Below the pieces are notes generated by a model. That model worked only from the letters and a program-made list of their open reading frames with translations, ran no database searches and was not told where the DNA came from. The position numbers and the translations under genes were made by a program. DNA of 64,000 nt from Pseudomonas sp. (GTDB lineage: Bacteria; Pseudomonadota; Gammaproteobacteria; Pseudomonadales; Pseudomonadaceae), in the NCBI RefSeq assembly GCF_002796985.1, contig NZ_PEKX01000012.1, positions 1 through 64,000 of the forward strand, written 5' to 3'. Below, piece after piece: positions 17,967 through 25,862 of the stretch; position 1 is the first letter of the stretch, and the number at the start of each line of letters is the position of its first letter.

Positions 17967-19397
17967 TCAGTGCGCCTTCCGCGGAGTGATGTGGCGGTCG
18001 ATGAAGCTGGGGTTGGAGGCCATGATCCGGCTGTAGACCTCGATGCCGAAGTCGACCCAGTCCCTCATCAGTTCGCAGTAGTGGTAGGTGGGGTGCGCCG
18101 GGTCGCCGTAGCGCGCGTAGCTCTCGTGGTAGCAGCCGCCGGAGCAGAGGTTGCGGATGTGGCAGCTGGCGCACCCGGTGTCGGTGCGGTCCAGGCGCTG
18201 GGAGAGGAACTCGTTCAGCTCCGCCTGCTTCACCCCTTCGTGGACGTTGCCGAAGGTCGGCAGCGACGACCCGGTGAAACGGTGGCACAGGTTCAGCTCG
18301 CCCTTGTGGTCCACCGCCAGCATTTTCAGCCCGGCGCCGCACGGCAGGGCCTTCTTCTGCCCTTCGTGGATGTCGGTGATCAGCTGGTGCAGGTTGGAGA
18401 AGCCGATGTTGCGCCCCTCCAGTGCCTCGTCCAGGTAGCGGCGGCCGAGGGCCTTCATGCCGGCGAAGACATCCTTCAGTTCTTCCCCGGTGAGGTTGTA
18501 GCTGCTGATGTCGCCCGAGGTGACCGGGGCGAAACCGACTTCGGCGAAACCCATCTCGTTGAACAGGTGGTTCCAGATGGTCTCGACGTCGGTGACGCCG
18601 GTGGTCAGCGTCACCCGCGCGCCGACCGGCCGCGCGGTGTAGCGCGACAACAGCATGTCGGCCTTGCGCCGCACCACGTCATAGGTGCCCTGCCCGCCCA
18701 CGGTGATGCGGTTGCGGTCGTGCACCGTCTTCGGTCCGTCGATGCTGATCGAGATACCGAAGCGATGGGCGTTGAGCCAGTCGACGATTTCCTCGGTGAG
18801 CAACGTGGCGTTGGTGGTCATGACGAAGTCCACCGTCTTGCCCAGCTCGCCAAAGCGGCGCTCGCAGTAAGCGACCATGTGCTCGATCAGCGGGCGGTTG
18901 GACAGCGGCTCGCCGCCGAAGAACACCACGGTGTAGCGCTGCTCGTCAGGGGATTCCTGGATGAGCATTTCCACCGAGGCCTCGGCAGTCTCCGCGCCCA
19001 TCTTCTTGCCGGCGGAGGGCTTGTCCAGGTCTTCCTTGTAGCAGTAGGTGCAGCTGAGGTTGCAGCCAGTGTTGACGTTCAGCACCACGGTGTTGAGCGC
19101 GGTGCGGTCAACCTTCTTGATGCCGATTTCAGGCGTCAGTGGCGAGCCGTCGCTGACCAGCTCCAGCGCGATCAGCTCGCGCAGGGTCTCGTCGATATCT
19201 TCGGCGGCGAAACGCCCGGCAAGGCGCTGGGTCAGCTCGTCCGGCGAGCAGGCATGCCCGCGCAGCGCGTCGATGATCCCGCCAGTCAGCTCGTCGCTGG
19301 CGAACAGCGAGGAGCTGGGGATGTGGAACAACAGGCGGTCGGCGTCGACCTGCACTTCGTGCAGGTTGCGCTCGACCAGATTCAAGATGGCGCCCAT
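17967..19397 (-). CDS. qhpD: Radical SAM peptide-modifying enzyme QhpD
   Basis: Cytoplasmic enzyme of 476 residues that forms the Cys-to-Asp/Glu thioether bridges in QhpC. The radical SAM cluster site is C112-x3-C116-x2-C119 (TGCNLSCTYCYKED), with the SAM-binding FFGGEPL. A SPASM-type C-terminal region carries auxiliary cluster cysteines (LPCGAGLKML, LNLCHRF, GCASCHIRNLCSGGCYHE, YHYCELM). The N-terminal ~95 residues match the small peptide-binding module of PqqD/PqqE-like enzymes. The start at 19397 follows GGGAGGT. It lies between qhpA and qhpC, as in other qhp operons. Confidence 0.95.
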   Translation of the reverse strand: MGAILNLVERNLHEVQVDADRLLFHIPSSSLFASDELTGGIIDALRGHACSPDELTQRLAGRFAAEDIDETLRELIALELVSDGSPLTPEIGIKKVDRTALNTVVLNVNTGCNLSCTYCYKEDLDKPSAGKKMGAETAEASVEMLIQESPDEQRYTVVFFGGEPLSNRPLIEHMVAYCERRFGELGKTVDFVMTTNATLLTEEIVDWLNAHRFGISISIDGPKTVHDRNRITVGGQGTYDVVRRKADMLLSRYTARPVGARVTLTTGVTDVETIWNHLFNEMGFAEVGFAPVTSGDISSYNLTGEELKDVFAGMKALGRRYLDEALEGRNIGFSNLHQLITDIHEGQKKALPCGAGLKMLAVDHKGELNLCHRFTGSSLPTFGNVHEGVKQAELNEFLSQRLDRTDTGCASCHIRNLCSGGCYHESYARYGDPAHPTYHYCELMRDWVDFGIEVYSRIMASNPSFIDRHITPRKAH

Positions 19398-19472
19398 GGC
19401 GACCTCCCGGAACTTGCTTGGTACGCCCGCCCGCAGGCGGGGCTCATGCGTTCAGTTCATGCGATCCGTGGC

Positions 19473-21044
19473 TTACGGGATCGGCGGGTTGTTCCAGCGT
19501 TGCACGGTGACGATCATGTGCCCTTCGCCCTTGTGCGACTGGCCAGCGTCGTCCACTGCGGCGATCACCTTCAGGTTGCCGGCGTTGTTGGTCATCATCT
19601 TGCGTTCCGGGTTCGGGCCGGCATCGCCCGGTGTGAAGATGCCGGTGGCCGCGTCCATCAAGCCTGCGAACTTCACATCCTGGTCTTCCTTGGCGCGGTC
19701 ATCGAACGGCTCCACCGACCACTGCGCCGGGAACACGCCGATGCGGAACGGCTTGCCGTCGGCGCCCTTGCCCCAGGCCTCGGCATCGAAGCTGCCCTGG
19801 ACCTTGGGCGTGGAGCCGCCATTGCCGCCGATGCGGGCGATGGAGAACTCCGGCACCACCTTCACTTCGGCGATGTCCTTGTACACCGCGAGGCTGCCGC
19901 CCTTGGCGGTGCCCACGCTGACATCGCGCTCGCCGGTGGCGGCCGAATCGCTGGCCTTGACCTTCACGGTCACGCGCTCGGGCGTCTCGGAAACCACCGA
20001 CACCACCTCCACGCCCTTGCCAAACGACGGCTTGCCCTTCAGGCCGGTGCCGACCACGCTGACTTCGGTCTCCGCGCCTGCCTTGATGTAGGCCGGCTGT
20101 ACACCCAGCACGTGGCTGGTGCCGTCCTTCGCCGCGACGAAGTCCAGGCCGCGCTCATCGTGGGCCTTGTCGAACATGCGGCCCTGCATCTGGCCATTGA
20201 GGGCAGCGAACACCTGACGCAGGGTCACGTCACCGACGCTGACCGCGCCGCGCCATTCGTAGCCGTTGTAGAGCACTGCACTACCGTCGCCGTTGAACGG
20301 CGTGCCGTCGGCGTACTGACCCTTGACGCTGACCTTGAAGGCGTCGTCGCCGTCCTTGCTCACGCTCATCGTGCCGGCCAGATCACCCTTGCCCGGCATG
20401 TGCCCGGCGAAGCTCCAGCTGCCGGCAAGCGACTCGGCCTTGGGCCGGTTCTTCTGCCAGTCGGACCAGGCCTTGCTGTCCAGCGGGTAGCGCTTGGCGA
20501 GCTCGGGGACCATTTCCTTCTTCGCCAGGTCGAACCAGTCGCGGTCGCGGGACAGCGCCTGGTATTCCAGCGACGGCCAGCGGCCGAGGTGGAAGTTCAC
20601 CAGCTTCTCCCATTCCGCCGCCGGGCGGCGCTGCAGGGCGATGCGCGCGCCGGAGTGACAGCGGGCGCACATCTGCTCGAAGTTGGTATCGAATTTCTCG
20701 ACGGTGTTCAGCCGGCGTTCGAGGGCGTAGCGCACGCCTTCGGTTTCGCTGGGCGCCAGGCCCTGCTTGTCGGCGAGGAACTTGACCACCGAGCGACGCT
20801 CCTCGTCGGTGATCTTCAGGCCGTACATCACCTGCATGCGGGCGATGCTCATCAGCCAGCCTTCGGGGGTCTTGCGCTGGTGGCTGATACGGCTGAGGGA
20901 ATTGTTGCCTTCGGGCGTGTGGCACGCCTGGCACTTGGCGTTGATGATCGCCTGGCCTTCGGGTGCGGCCTGGGCCGTCTGGTGCAGCGCAAGGGCCAGT
21001 GCGGCCAGGGTTCCGGCACCCAGATAGTGCCGAAGTCGTGTCAT
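19473..21044 (-). CDS. qhpA: Quinohemoprotein amine dehydrogenase, alpha subunit (diheme)
   Basis: Periplasmic large subunit, 523 residues from the ATG at 21044. It has a signal peptide (GTLAALALALHQTAQA) and an N-terminal diheme cytochrome c domain with C38QACH42 and C126ARCH130. A beta-rich C-terminal half with Ig-like segments follows (GVQPAYIKAGAETEVSVVGTG), as in the known alpha subunit. It passes electrons from CTQ to an external acceptor. A GAGGAGG site is best placed for a TTG start at 21050, two codons upstream, so the exact start is open. It is the first gene of qhpADCB, with a sigma-54 promoter about 80 bp upstream. Confidence 0.95.
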   Translation of the reverse strand: MTRLRHYLGAGTLAALALALHQTAQAAPEGQAIINAKCQACHTPEGNNSLSRISHQRKTPEGWLMSIARMQVMYGLKITDEERRSVVKFLADKQGLAPSETEGVRYALERRLNTVEKFDTNFEQMCARCHSGARIALQRRPAAEWEKLVNFHLGRWPSLEYQALSRDRDWFDLAKKEMVPELAKRYPLDSKAWSDWQKNRPKAESLAGSWSFAGHMPGKGDLAGTMSVSKDGDDAFKVSVKGQYADGTPFNGDGSAVLYNGYEWRGAVSVGDVTLRQVFAALNGQMQGRMFDKAHDERGLDFVAAKDGTSHVLGVQPAYIKAGAETEVSVVGTGLKGKPSFGKGVEVVSVVSETPERVTVKVKASDSAATGERDVSVGTAKGGSLAVYKDIAEVKVVPEFSIARIGGNGGSTPKVQGSFDAEAWGKGADGKPFRIGVFPAQWSVEPFDDRAKEDQDVKFAGLMDAATGIFTPGDAGPNPERKMMTNNAGNLKVIAAVDDAGQSHKGEGHMIVTVQRWNNPPIP

Positions 21045-21126
21045 CTTCAAGGTCAGGCCTCCTCGGTATTCTTGTTGGTTATTCGCGCCCACCGATGGGC
21101 TAAGAGCGAGCTCTTGAAAGCGAGAT

Positions 21127-21142
21127 AGCAGGTTGTGTGCCA
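21127..21142 (-). promoter_or_regulatory. Sigma-54 promoter of qhpADCB
   Basis: On the minus strand TGGCAC-N5-CTGCT, with GG and GC exactly 10 bp apart, matches the -24/-12 consensus. The predicted transcript start is near 21116, about 70 bp before qhpA. Confidence 0.75.
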
Positions 21143-21150
21143 CTACTGCG

Positions 21151-21185
21151 CAAACCCCGTCGAATCAGGCTTTCACCGGGGTTTG
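21151..21185. repeat. Inverted repeat CAAACCCCG-N17-CGGGGTTTG
   Basis: Perfect 9-bp arms located between the sigma-54 promoter and the upstream activator-like site. It could be a terminator stem for the preceding ccmF-like gene or a bending or regulatory element. No T-tract follows, so a terminator role is doubtful. A second small hairpin (ACCCGGCA / TGCCGGGT) follows at about 21193-21213. Confidence 0.45.
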
Positions 21186-21237
21186 CGGGCACACCCGGCA
21201 GGTGCTGCCGGGTTGCCAGCGTCACATTTCGCGATAG

Positions 21238-21256
21238 CTGTCTAACTCTGAGACAG
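21238..21256. promoter_or_regulatory. Putative upstream activator site of qhpA (CTGTC-N9-GACAG)
   Basis: CTGTC TAACTCTGA GACAG, about 95 bp upstream of the -24 element and overlapping the stop codon of the ccmF-like gene. The flanks (TCGCGA-T-AGCTGT and CTGAGACAGACCC) are nearly identical to the copy at 23575-23593. Confidence 0.55.
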
Positions 21257-23425
21257 ACCCTGTGAGACGCCGCCTGAAGCAGTATGGTCCGGCTTGCGCA
21301 AAGCGCCGCCCGCCGGCAGCAACAGGGCGCCGAACAACATGGTCAGCAGGCCGACCCAGACCAGCGAGAGGAACGGGAAACGGCGCACCACCACCACGCT
21401 CTCGATGTCGTCGCCGGGCTGCTTGAGCAGCCGCGCGGAAGCCGGCACCCAGATCTGCAGATCACCGCTCCAGCCACGCACGATGAACGGGTGCAGCACG
21501 TAGCCGCGCTCGGAGGCGAAGCGCGCGTAGTGGTAATCGAGAATCTCGCAAAGCTGGCGCACCGGGCCCTGGTAGGCGGGTGGGTTGCCCCGGCTGTCCT
21601 GGAACAGCGCGTGACCGGCCAGCGTGCGCTCGCCGTCGCGCAGCTCGACCTTGGCCACCGCGTGGTACCCGGAGAAATCCGGCCGGCTGGCATCCGGCGA
21701 GACACGCAACTGCATGCCGCCGATCACCGCGTGCCACCGCTCGAAGGACGTGCCCGGCGGGATGCTGATCTGCTGGTAGCTGTTCAGCGCCGTGGCGGCC
21801 AGCCCGCCCACCAGCGCGATCACCGCGCCGCCGTGGACCAGCGCCAGTCCGCCGCTGTAGCGCAGGTTGCCCAGGCGCCGGCTGCGCCACAGGCTCTGCG
21901 CGCCCCACAGCAGGCAACTGCCCATCAGGAAGGCGCCGCCCAGCAGCGCCGCATCCAGCCACGGCAGCACCTGCACGATGCTCTGCGAGAGCATGCCGTC
22001 GCCGTTGTAGCCGCCGCTCAGCCAGCCGCCGCGCCAGCCAGTCCAGAGCATCAGCGCAGCCATCAGCAGGGTCGCCAGCAGCGCCAGCCGTGGGCGACCG
22101 CAACGGCGCAGGAAGCTGTAACCACCCATCAGGCCGAGCGCCGCCAGCAGCGGCACCACCCAGTGCGCCAGGCCGTAACCGTTGACGTCCCACTGGTCAA
22201 AGGCGCGGCGCAGGCTGTCCATCTCCGCCGTGGTGGCCCAGGCGGTCAGGGTCTCGAAGAAGGGTTTCAGCTCGCTCGGCCGCTCCCTGCCCAGCCATTC
22301 GTAGAGGTGCGCCTGGAGCAGCGCGCCCAGCGCCAGCAGGCCGGTGCCGGCAAACAGGTAGATGGCTACGTCCAGCGTCCAGTCCTTCGCGCCGCGCTGA
22401 CGCCCTGCCCGCTGCCGCGCACGCCATCCCGCCAGCAGATAGAACGCCGCGAGGGCCAGCAGAATCGCCGCCAGCGCCAGGTGGCTGAGCCACGACGTGG
22501 TGCCGATGTAGCGGTGCGAACTGGCCAGCACCGTGCTGCGGGTCACCGCCATGGCGCCGCAGGCCATGGCCGCCGCCAGCAGGCTGAGCACCGGCAACAG
22601 GCGTGCGTAAGCACCGTCCGCGCGCCAGCGACGGGCGCCGTGCAGCACCGCACCGAGCAGCGCCCAGATGATGAAGGCCGAGGTCTGCACCGGGTCCCAG
22701 TGCCACAACTGGCCGTAGGTGAAATCCTCCATGGCCCAGGCCATGCCGACGCCGATGCCGGCGCTGAGGACCAGCCAGGCGCGGCGGCTGTAGCGCGGCA
22801 TCACCCAGGCATAGGCGTGCCCGCCCCGCCTCAGCGCTTCCAGCGCGGCTCCGGCGGGCGCCAACACCCAGGCGTAGGCGCAGAGGATCAGCGGCGCATG
22901 CAAGGACATCCAGAAGGTCTGCAGGTGGGCGTTCATGCCCTGGCTCGGCTGCGCCGCCAGCCAGTCTGCCGGCGTCGCGCTGAACGGCCCGAGCCAGGCG
23001 GCAGTGGCGACGTACCAGGCGGCGATCAACGCCATGCCCCGTCCCGCCCAGCCGGGCAAGGCCGAGCTCTTCAGGGAGATGGCCAGGCTGAAGGTCGCCA
23101 GCAGCAACACCGTGCCCTCGTCGCCGCCCCAGAGGTTGGAGAACTTCAGGTACGCCGGCAGCGCCGCACTGCTGTAGAGCCAGGCATAACGCAGCTGGAA
23201 ATGGTCCGCCACCAGGTGCAGAGCCAGTGCCAGGCAGGCGCCGCACAGTGCGCCAAGGGCAACCGGCCACGCCAGCCTGCGCCACTGTTGGTGAAATGCG
23301 CCAACCGCGATCAGTGCAGCGAGCATCCAGAGCAAGGCATTGCCCAGGCTGGGTAGCCACCACAAGAGCAGGCCAGTCAACGTGGCGGCAATCAGCCCCA
23401 CGCTCCACGGCGACGACAGGTGCAT
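21242..23425 (-). CDS. Divergent CcmF/NrfE-like cytochrome c heme lyase subunit
   Basis: Polytopic inner-membrane protein of about 727 residues (from ATG 23425; a TTG three codons upstream has the better ribosome site, AAGGAGG) with about 14 TM helices. Features of CcmF are recognisable: NLWGGDEGTVLLL (WGxxEGS in CcmF), the tryptophan-rich heme-handling segment reduced to YGQLWHWDPVQTSAF (W241, W243, D244), and candidate heme-ligand histidines H176 (SLHAPLI), H262 and H304 (STVLASSHRY). It is directly upstream of qhpA on the same strand and shares the activator-like site, so it is probably a heme lyase serving the diheme QhpA. Known qhp clusters do not, to my memory, always carry one. Confidence 0.75.
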   Translation of the reverse strand: MHLSSPWSVGLIAATLTGLLLWWLPSLGNALLWMLAALIAVGAFHQQWRRLAWPVALGALCGACLALALHLVADHFQLRYAWLYSSAALPAYLKFSNLWGGDEGTVLLLATFSLAISLKSSALPGWAGRGMALIAAWYVATAAWLGPFSATPADWLAAQPSQGMNAHLQTFWMSLHAPLILCAYAWVLAPAGAALEALRRGGHAYAWVMPRYSRRAWLVLSAGIGVGMAWAMEDFTYGQLWHWDPVQTSAFIIWALLGAVLHGARRWRADGAYARLLPVLSLLAAAMACGAMAVTRSTVLASSHRYIGTTSWLSHLALAAILLALAAFYLLAGWRARQRAGRQRGAKDWTLDVAIYLFAGTGLLALGALLQAHLYEWLGRERPSELKPFFETLTAWATTAEMDSLRRAFDQWDVNGYGLAHWVVPLLAALGLMGGYSFLRRCGRPRLALLATLLMAALMLWTGWRGGWLSGGYNGDGMLSQSIVQVLPWLDAALLGGAFLMGSCLLWGAQSLWRSRRLGNLRYSGGLALVHGGAVIALVGGLAATALNSYQQISIPPGTSFERWHAVIGGMQLRVSPDASRPDFSGYHAVAKVELRDGERTLAGHALFQDSRGNPPAYQGPVRQLCEILDYHYARFASERGYVLHPFIVRGWSGDLQIWVPASARLLKQPGDDIESVVVVRRFPFLSLVWVGLLTMLFGALLLPAGGALRKPDHTASGGVSQGLSQS

Positions 23426-23574
23426 CCTCTTCAAGCCAGGCCTCCTTGTGCAGCGCCGACGCGGCGCTGGGCGAAACCCAGCGCTCTTCACGTTGCGTGC
23501 CAGCGGGAAAAGTCCTTGCGAAACAGCCGCCTGCATTCAGGCAACGACCAGCGGCGCGTGGCAGATCGCGACAG

Positions 23575-23593
23575 CTGTAGCAGTCTGAGACAG
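23575..23593. promoter_or_regulatory. Putative upstream activator site of the ccmF-like gene
   Basis: CTGTA GCAGTCTGA GACAG, one mismatch from the CTGTC-N9-GACAG pattern, about 140 bp before the ccmF-like gene and 320 bp before the divergent MHS transporter. A TGGCACG at 23496-23502 on the minus strand could be a -24 element, but its -12 partner (GTGA) is poor. Nothing else is evident in 23594-23914. Confidence 0.45.
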
Positions 23594-23914
23594 ACCCAGC
23601 CGTTATAGACGATGGTCTAATTGCACGCCCTCCCGGCGAAGCAATCGCCACCCCCGAAGCGCCAGCCAGACGCCTCGCGCCAGCCGACCTGTCCAGAACA
23701 GGCGCCAATCCGCGCCAGCCGGGGCTTTGCCAGGGGGTGCGGGTGGCCAGACGCGTGAGAACGATTATGCTTTCAGATGAACTGGCGGCCCTTCGCAGGG
23801 TCACCTGTATTCACGCATCTGCAATCCGTACGACCTGTCATCAGCCCCGGGCTCGAGTGCGGTAACGGAAATTGAGGGACTCCGGCCCAGAACAACAACA
23901 AGACGGAGACGAAC

Positions 23915-25588
23915 ATGGCGCAGACATACAGCCCCACGGCGGGCAACGCTCCTCACAAAGGCATCACCAAGGAGGAGCGCAAGGTCATCTTTGCCTCGTC
24001 CCTGGGTACGGTGTTCGAGTGGTACGACTTCTACCTCTACGGCTCCCTGGCGGCGATCATCGCCAAGCACTTCTTCGCCGGGGTCAATGAAACCACCGCC
24101 TTCATCTTTGCCCTGCTGGCCTTCGCCGCCGGCTTCGCGGTACGGCCCTTCGGCGCCATCGTGTTCGGCCGGCTGGGCGACATGATCGGGCGCAAGCACA
24201 CCTTCCTCATCACCATCATCATCATGGGCATCTCCACCGCCGTGGTCGGCCTGCTGCCTGCCTATTCCAGCATCGGCGTGGCGGCACCGATCATCCTGAT
24301 CACCCTGCGGCTGCTGCAGGGCCTGGCCCTGGGCGGTGAATATGGCGGCGCGGCAACCTACGTGGCGGAGCACGCGCCCAAGGGCAAGCGCGGCTTCTTC
24401 ACCTCGTGGATCCAGACCACCGCCACGCTCGGCCTGTTCCTCTCGCTGCTGGTGATCATGGCCTGCCGCACCGTGCTGGGGAACGAAGCGTTCGAGGCCT
24501 GGGGCTGGCGGATTCCCTTCCTGCTGTCGATCCTGCTGCTGATCGTCTCGGTGTACATCCGCCTGCAGCTCTCCGAGTCGCCGGTGTTCCTGAAGATGAA
24601 GGAGGAAGGCAAGGCGTCCAAGGCGCCGCTGACCGAATCCTTCGGCCGCTGGGACAACCTCAAGGTGGTGATCATGTCGCTGCTCGGCGGCACCGCCGGC
24701 CAGGCCGTGGTCTGGTACACCGGGCAGTTCTACGCGCTGTTCTTCCTGCTGCAGACGCTGAAGATCGACGCGCAGACCGCCAACCTGCTGATCGCAGGCT
24801 CCTTGCTGCTGGGCACGCCGTTCTTCGTGTTCTTCGGCAGCCTCTCCGACCGTATCGGCCGCAAGAAGATCATCATGGCCGGCTGCATTCTCGCCGCGCT
24901 GACCTACTTCCCGATCTTCCACGGGCTGACCCAGTTCGGTAACCCGGACGTGTTCGCCGCCCAGGAGAAGAACCCGGTCACGGTGGTGGCCGACCCGAGC
25001 GCCTGCTCCTTCCAGTTCGACCCGGTGGGCAAGGCGAAATTCGTCAGCTCCTGCGACATGGCCAAGAGCCTGCTGGCCAAGCGCGCCATCCCCTACGAGA
25101 ACATCAAGGCCGAGACCGGCGCGCTGGCCCAGGTGCATGTGGGTGACAAGATCATCGCCAGCTTCGAAGGCGCCGGCATGCCAGCGGCGGAGTTCAAGGT
25201 GCAGTCGGAAGTCTTCACCGCGCAGCTGGCCGCCTCGCTCAAGGAAGCCGGCTACCCGGAGAAGGCTGACCCGGCGAAGATCAACCACCTGATGATGCTG
25301 GTGCTGCTGACCATCCTGGTGATCTACGTGACCATGGTCTACGGGCCGATTGCCGCGTGGCTGGTGGAGCTGTTCCCGACACGCATCCGCTACACCTCCA
25401 TGTCGCTGCCCTACCACATCGGTAACGGCTGGTTCGGCGGCTTCCTGCCCACCGTCGCCTTCGCCATGGTGGCGGCCACCGGGGACATCTACTACGGCCT
25501 CTGGTACCCCATCGTCATTGCGGTGATGACGGCGGTGCTGGGCATCCTGTTCCTGCCGGAGACCAAGGATCGGGATATCACCCACTGA
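23915..25588 (+). CDS. MHS-family MFS transporter with enlarged periplasmic loop
   Basis: Proton-coupled uptake transporter of the metabolite:H+ symporter group (relatives: KgtP, ShiA, ProP), 557 residues with 12 predicted TM helices. Motifs include FEWYDFYLYGSLAAIIAKHF, the loop 2-3 motif FGRLGDMIGRKHTF, LQGLALGGEYGGAATYVAEH and the repeat GSLSDRIGRKKII. Between TM8 and TM9 there is a polar insertion of about 115 residues (340-458, with two Cys in PSACSFQFDPVGKAKFVSSC), not present in KgtP. It follows GGAGACGAAC. It stands between the qhp block and the aldehyde dehydrogenase gene and may import the amine, its acid product or another organic anion. The substrate is unknown. Confidence 0.88.
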   Translation: MAQTYSPTAGNAPHKGITKEERKVIFASSLGTVFEWYDFYLYGSLAAIIAKHFFAGVNETTAFIFALLAFAAGFAVRPFGAIVFGRLGDMIGRKHTFLITIIIMGISTAVVGLLPAYSSIGVAAPIILITLRLLQGLALGGEYGGAATYVAEHAPKGKRGFFTSWIQTTATLGLFLSLLVIMACRTVLGNEAFEAWGWRIPFLLSILLLIVSVYIRLQLSESPVFLKMKEEGKASKAPLTESFGRWDNLKVVIMSLLGGTAGQAVVWYTGQFYALFFLLQTLKIDAQTANLLIAGSLLLGTPFFVFFGSLSDRIGRKKIIMAGCILAALTYFPIFHGLTQFGNPDVFAAQEKNPVTVVADPSACSFQFDPVGKAKFVSSCDMAKSLLAKRAIPYENIKAETGALAQVHVGDKIIASFEGAGMPAAEFKVQSEVFTAQLAASLKEAGYPEKADPAKINHLMMLVLLTILVIYVTMVYGPIAAWLVELFPTRIRYTSMSLPYHIGNGWFGGFLPTVAFAMVAATGDIYYGLWYPIVIAVMTAVLGILFLPETKDRDITH

Positions 25589-25688
25589 TGGGCTGTGCGT
25601 CGCCGGAGCCCCCCTCTCCCCAGCCAGGGTTAGGGAGAAGGAACGCCCAGCTCCGAGATTCCATCCACAAACAACCCGGTACCGTCTC

Positions 25689-25717
25689 AGCTGCTGTCGC
25701 AATGTGCGACAGCAGCT
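25689..25717. promoter_or_regulatory. Perfect palindrome, putative upstream activator site of the aldehyde dehydrogenase gene
   Basis: Arms AGCTGCTGTCGCA / TGCGACAGCAGCT with a 3-bp centre. It contains CTGTC-N9-GACAG (25694-25712), the pattern also seen before qhpA and the ccmF-like gene. It is 75 bp upstream of the -24 element. Confidence 0.65.
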
Positions 25718-25756
25718 CCTTATCGAATCCACCAAAAAACAAAATAATCCCTTTAA

Positions 25757-25769
25757 ATTCAATAAATTA
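25757..25769 (+). promoter_or_regulatory. IHF-like site
   Basis: ATTCAATAAATTA fits WATCAANNNNTTR with one mismatch. It lies in an A/T-rich tract between the activator-like palindrome and the sigma-54 promoter, the usual place for IHF bending. Confidence 0.4.
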
Positions 25770-25786
25770 AACAAAAAACACAGCCT

Positions 25787-25802
25787 TGGCACAGCCGTTG
25801 CG
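25787..25802 (+). promoter_or_regulatory. Sigma-54 promoter of the aldehyde dehydrogenase gene
   Basis: TGGCAC-N5-TTGC matches the -24/-12 consensus fully, with correct 10-bp GG-GC spacing. The transcript should start near 25814, about 50 bp before the ATG. Confidence 0.85.
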
Positions 25803-25862
25803 ATGCTCCGCCTCAGCGACTCCCAGACCGGGAGCACGAACAGACAACAAGAGGCCACCGCA

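Noticed and set aside
17850..21128. A 1,092-codon open frame on the + strand opposite the qhp genes
   Set aside because: It is antisense to qhpA, qhpD and qhpC, which have clear family motifs. The translation is His/Ala/Val/Gly-rich low-complexity text typical of the reverse strand of high-GC genes.
21151..21185. Rho-independent terminator between the ccmF-like gene and qhpA
   Set aside because: The stem is strong but no T-tract follows on the minus strand; kept only as an inverted repeat.
21284..23356. A 690-codon + strand frame opposite the ccmF-like gene
   Set aside because: Gln/Ala/Arg-rich shadow without domains; the minus-strand frame has 14 TM helices and CcmF motifs.
23486..23502. 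Sigma-54 promoter for the ccmF-like gene (TGGCACG on the minus strand)
   Set aside because: The -12 position reads GTGA instead of TTGC; the GC pair is nearly invariant, so I do not call it.
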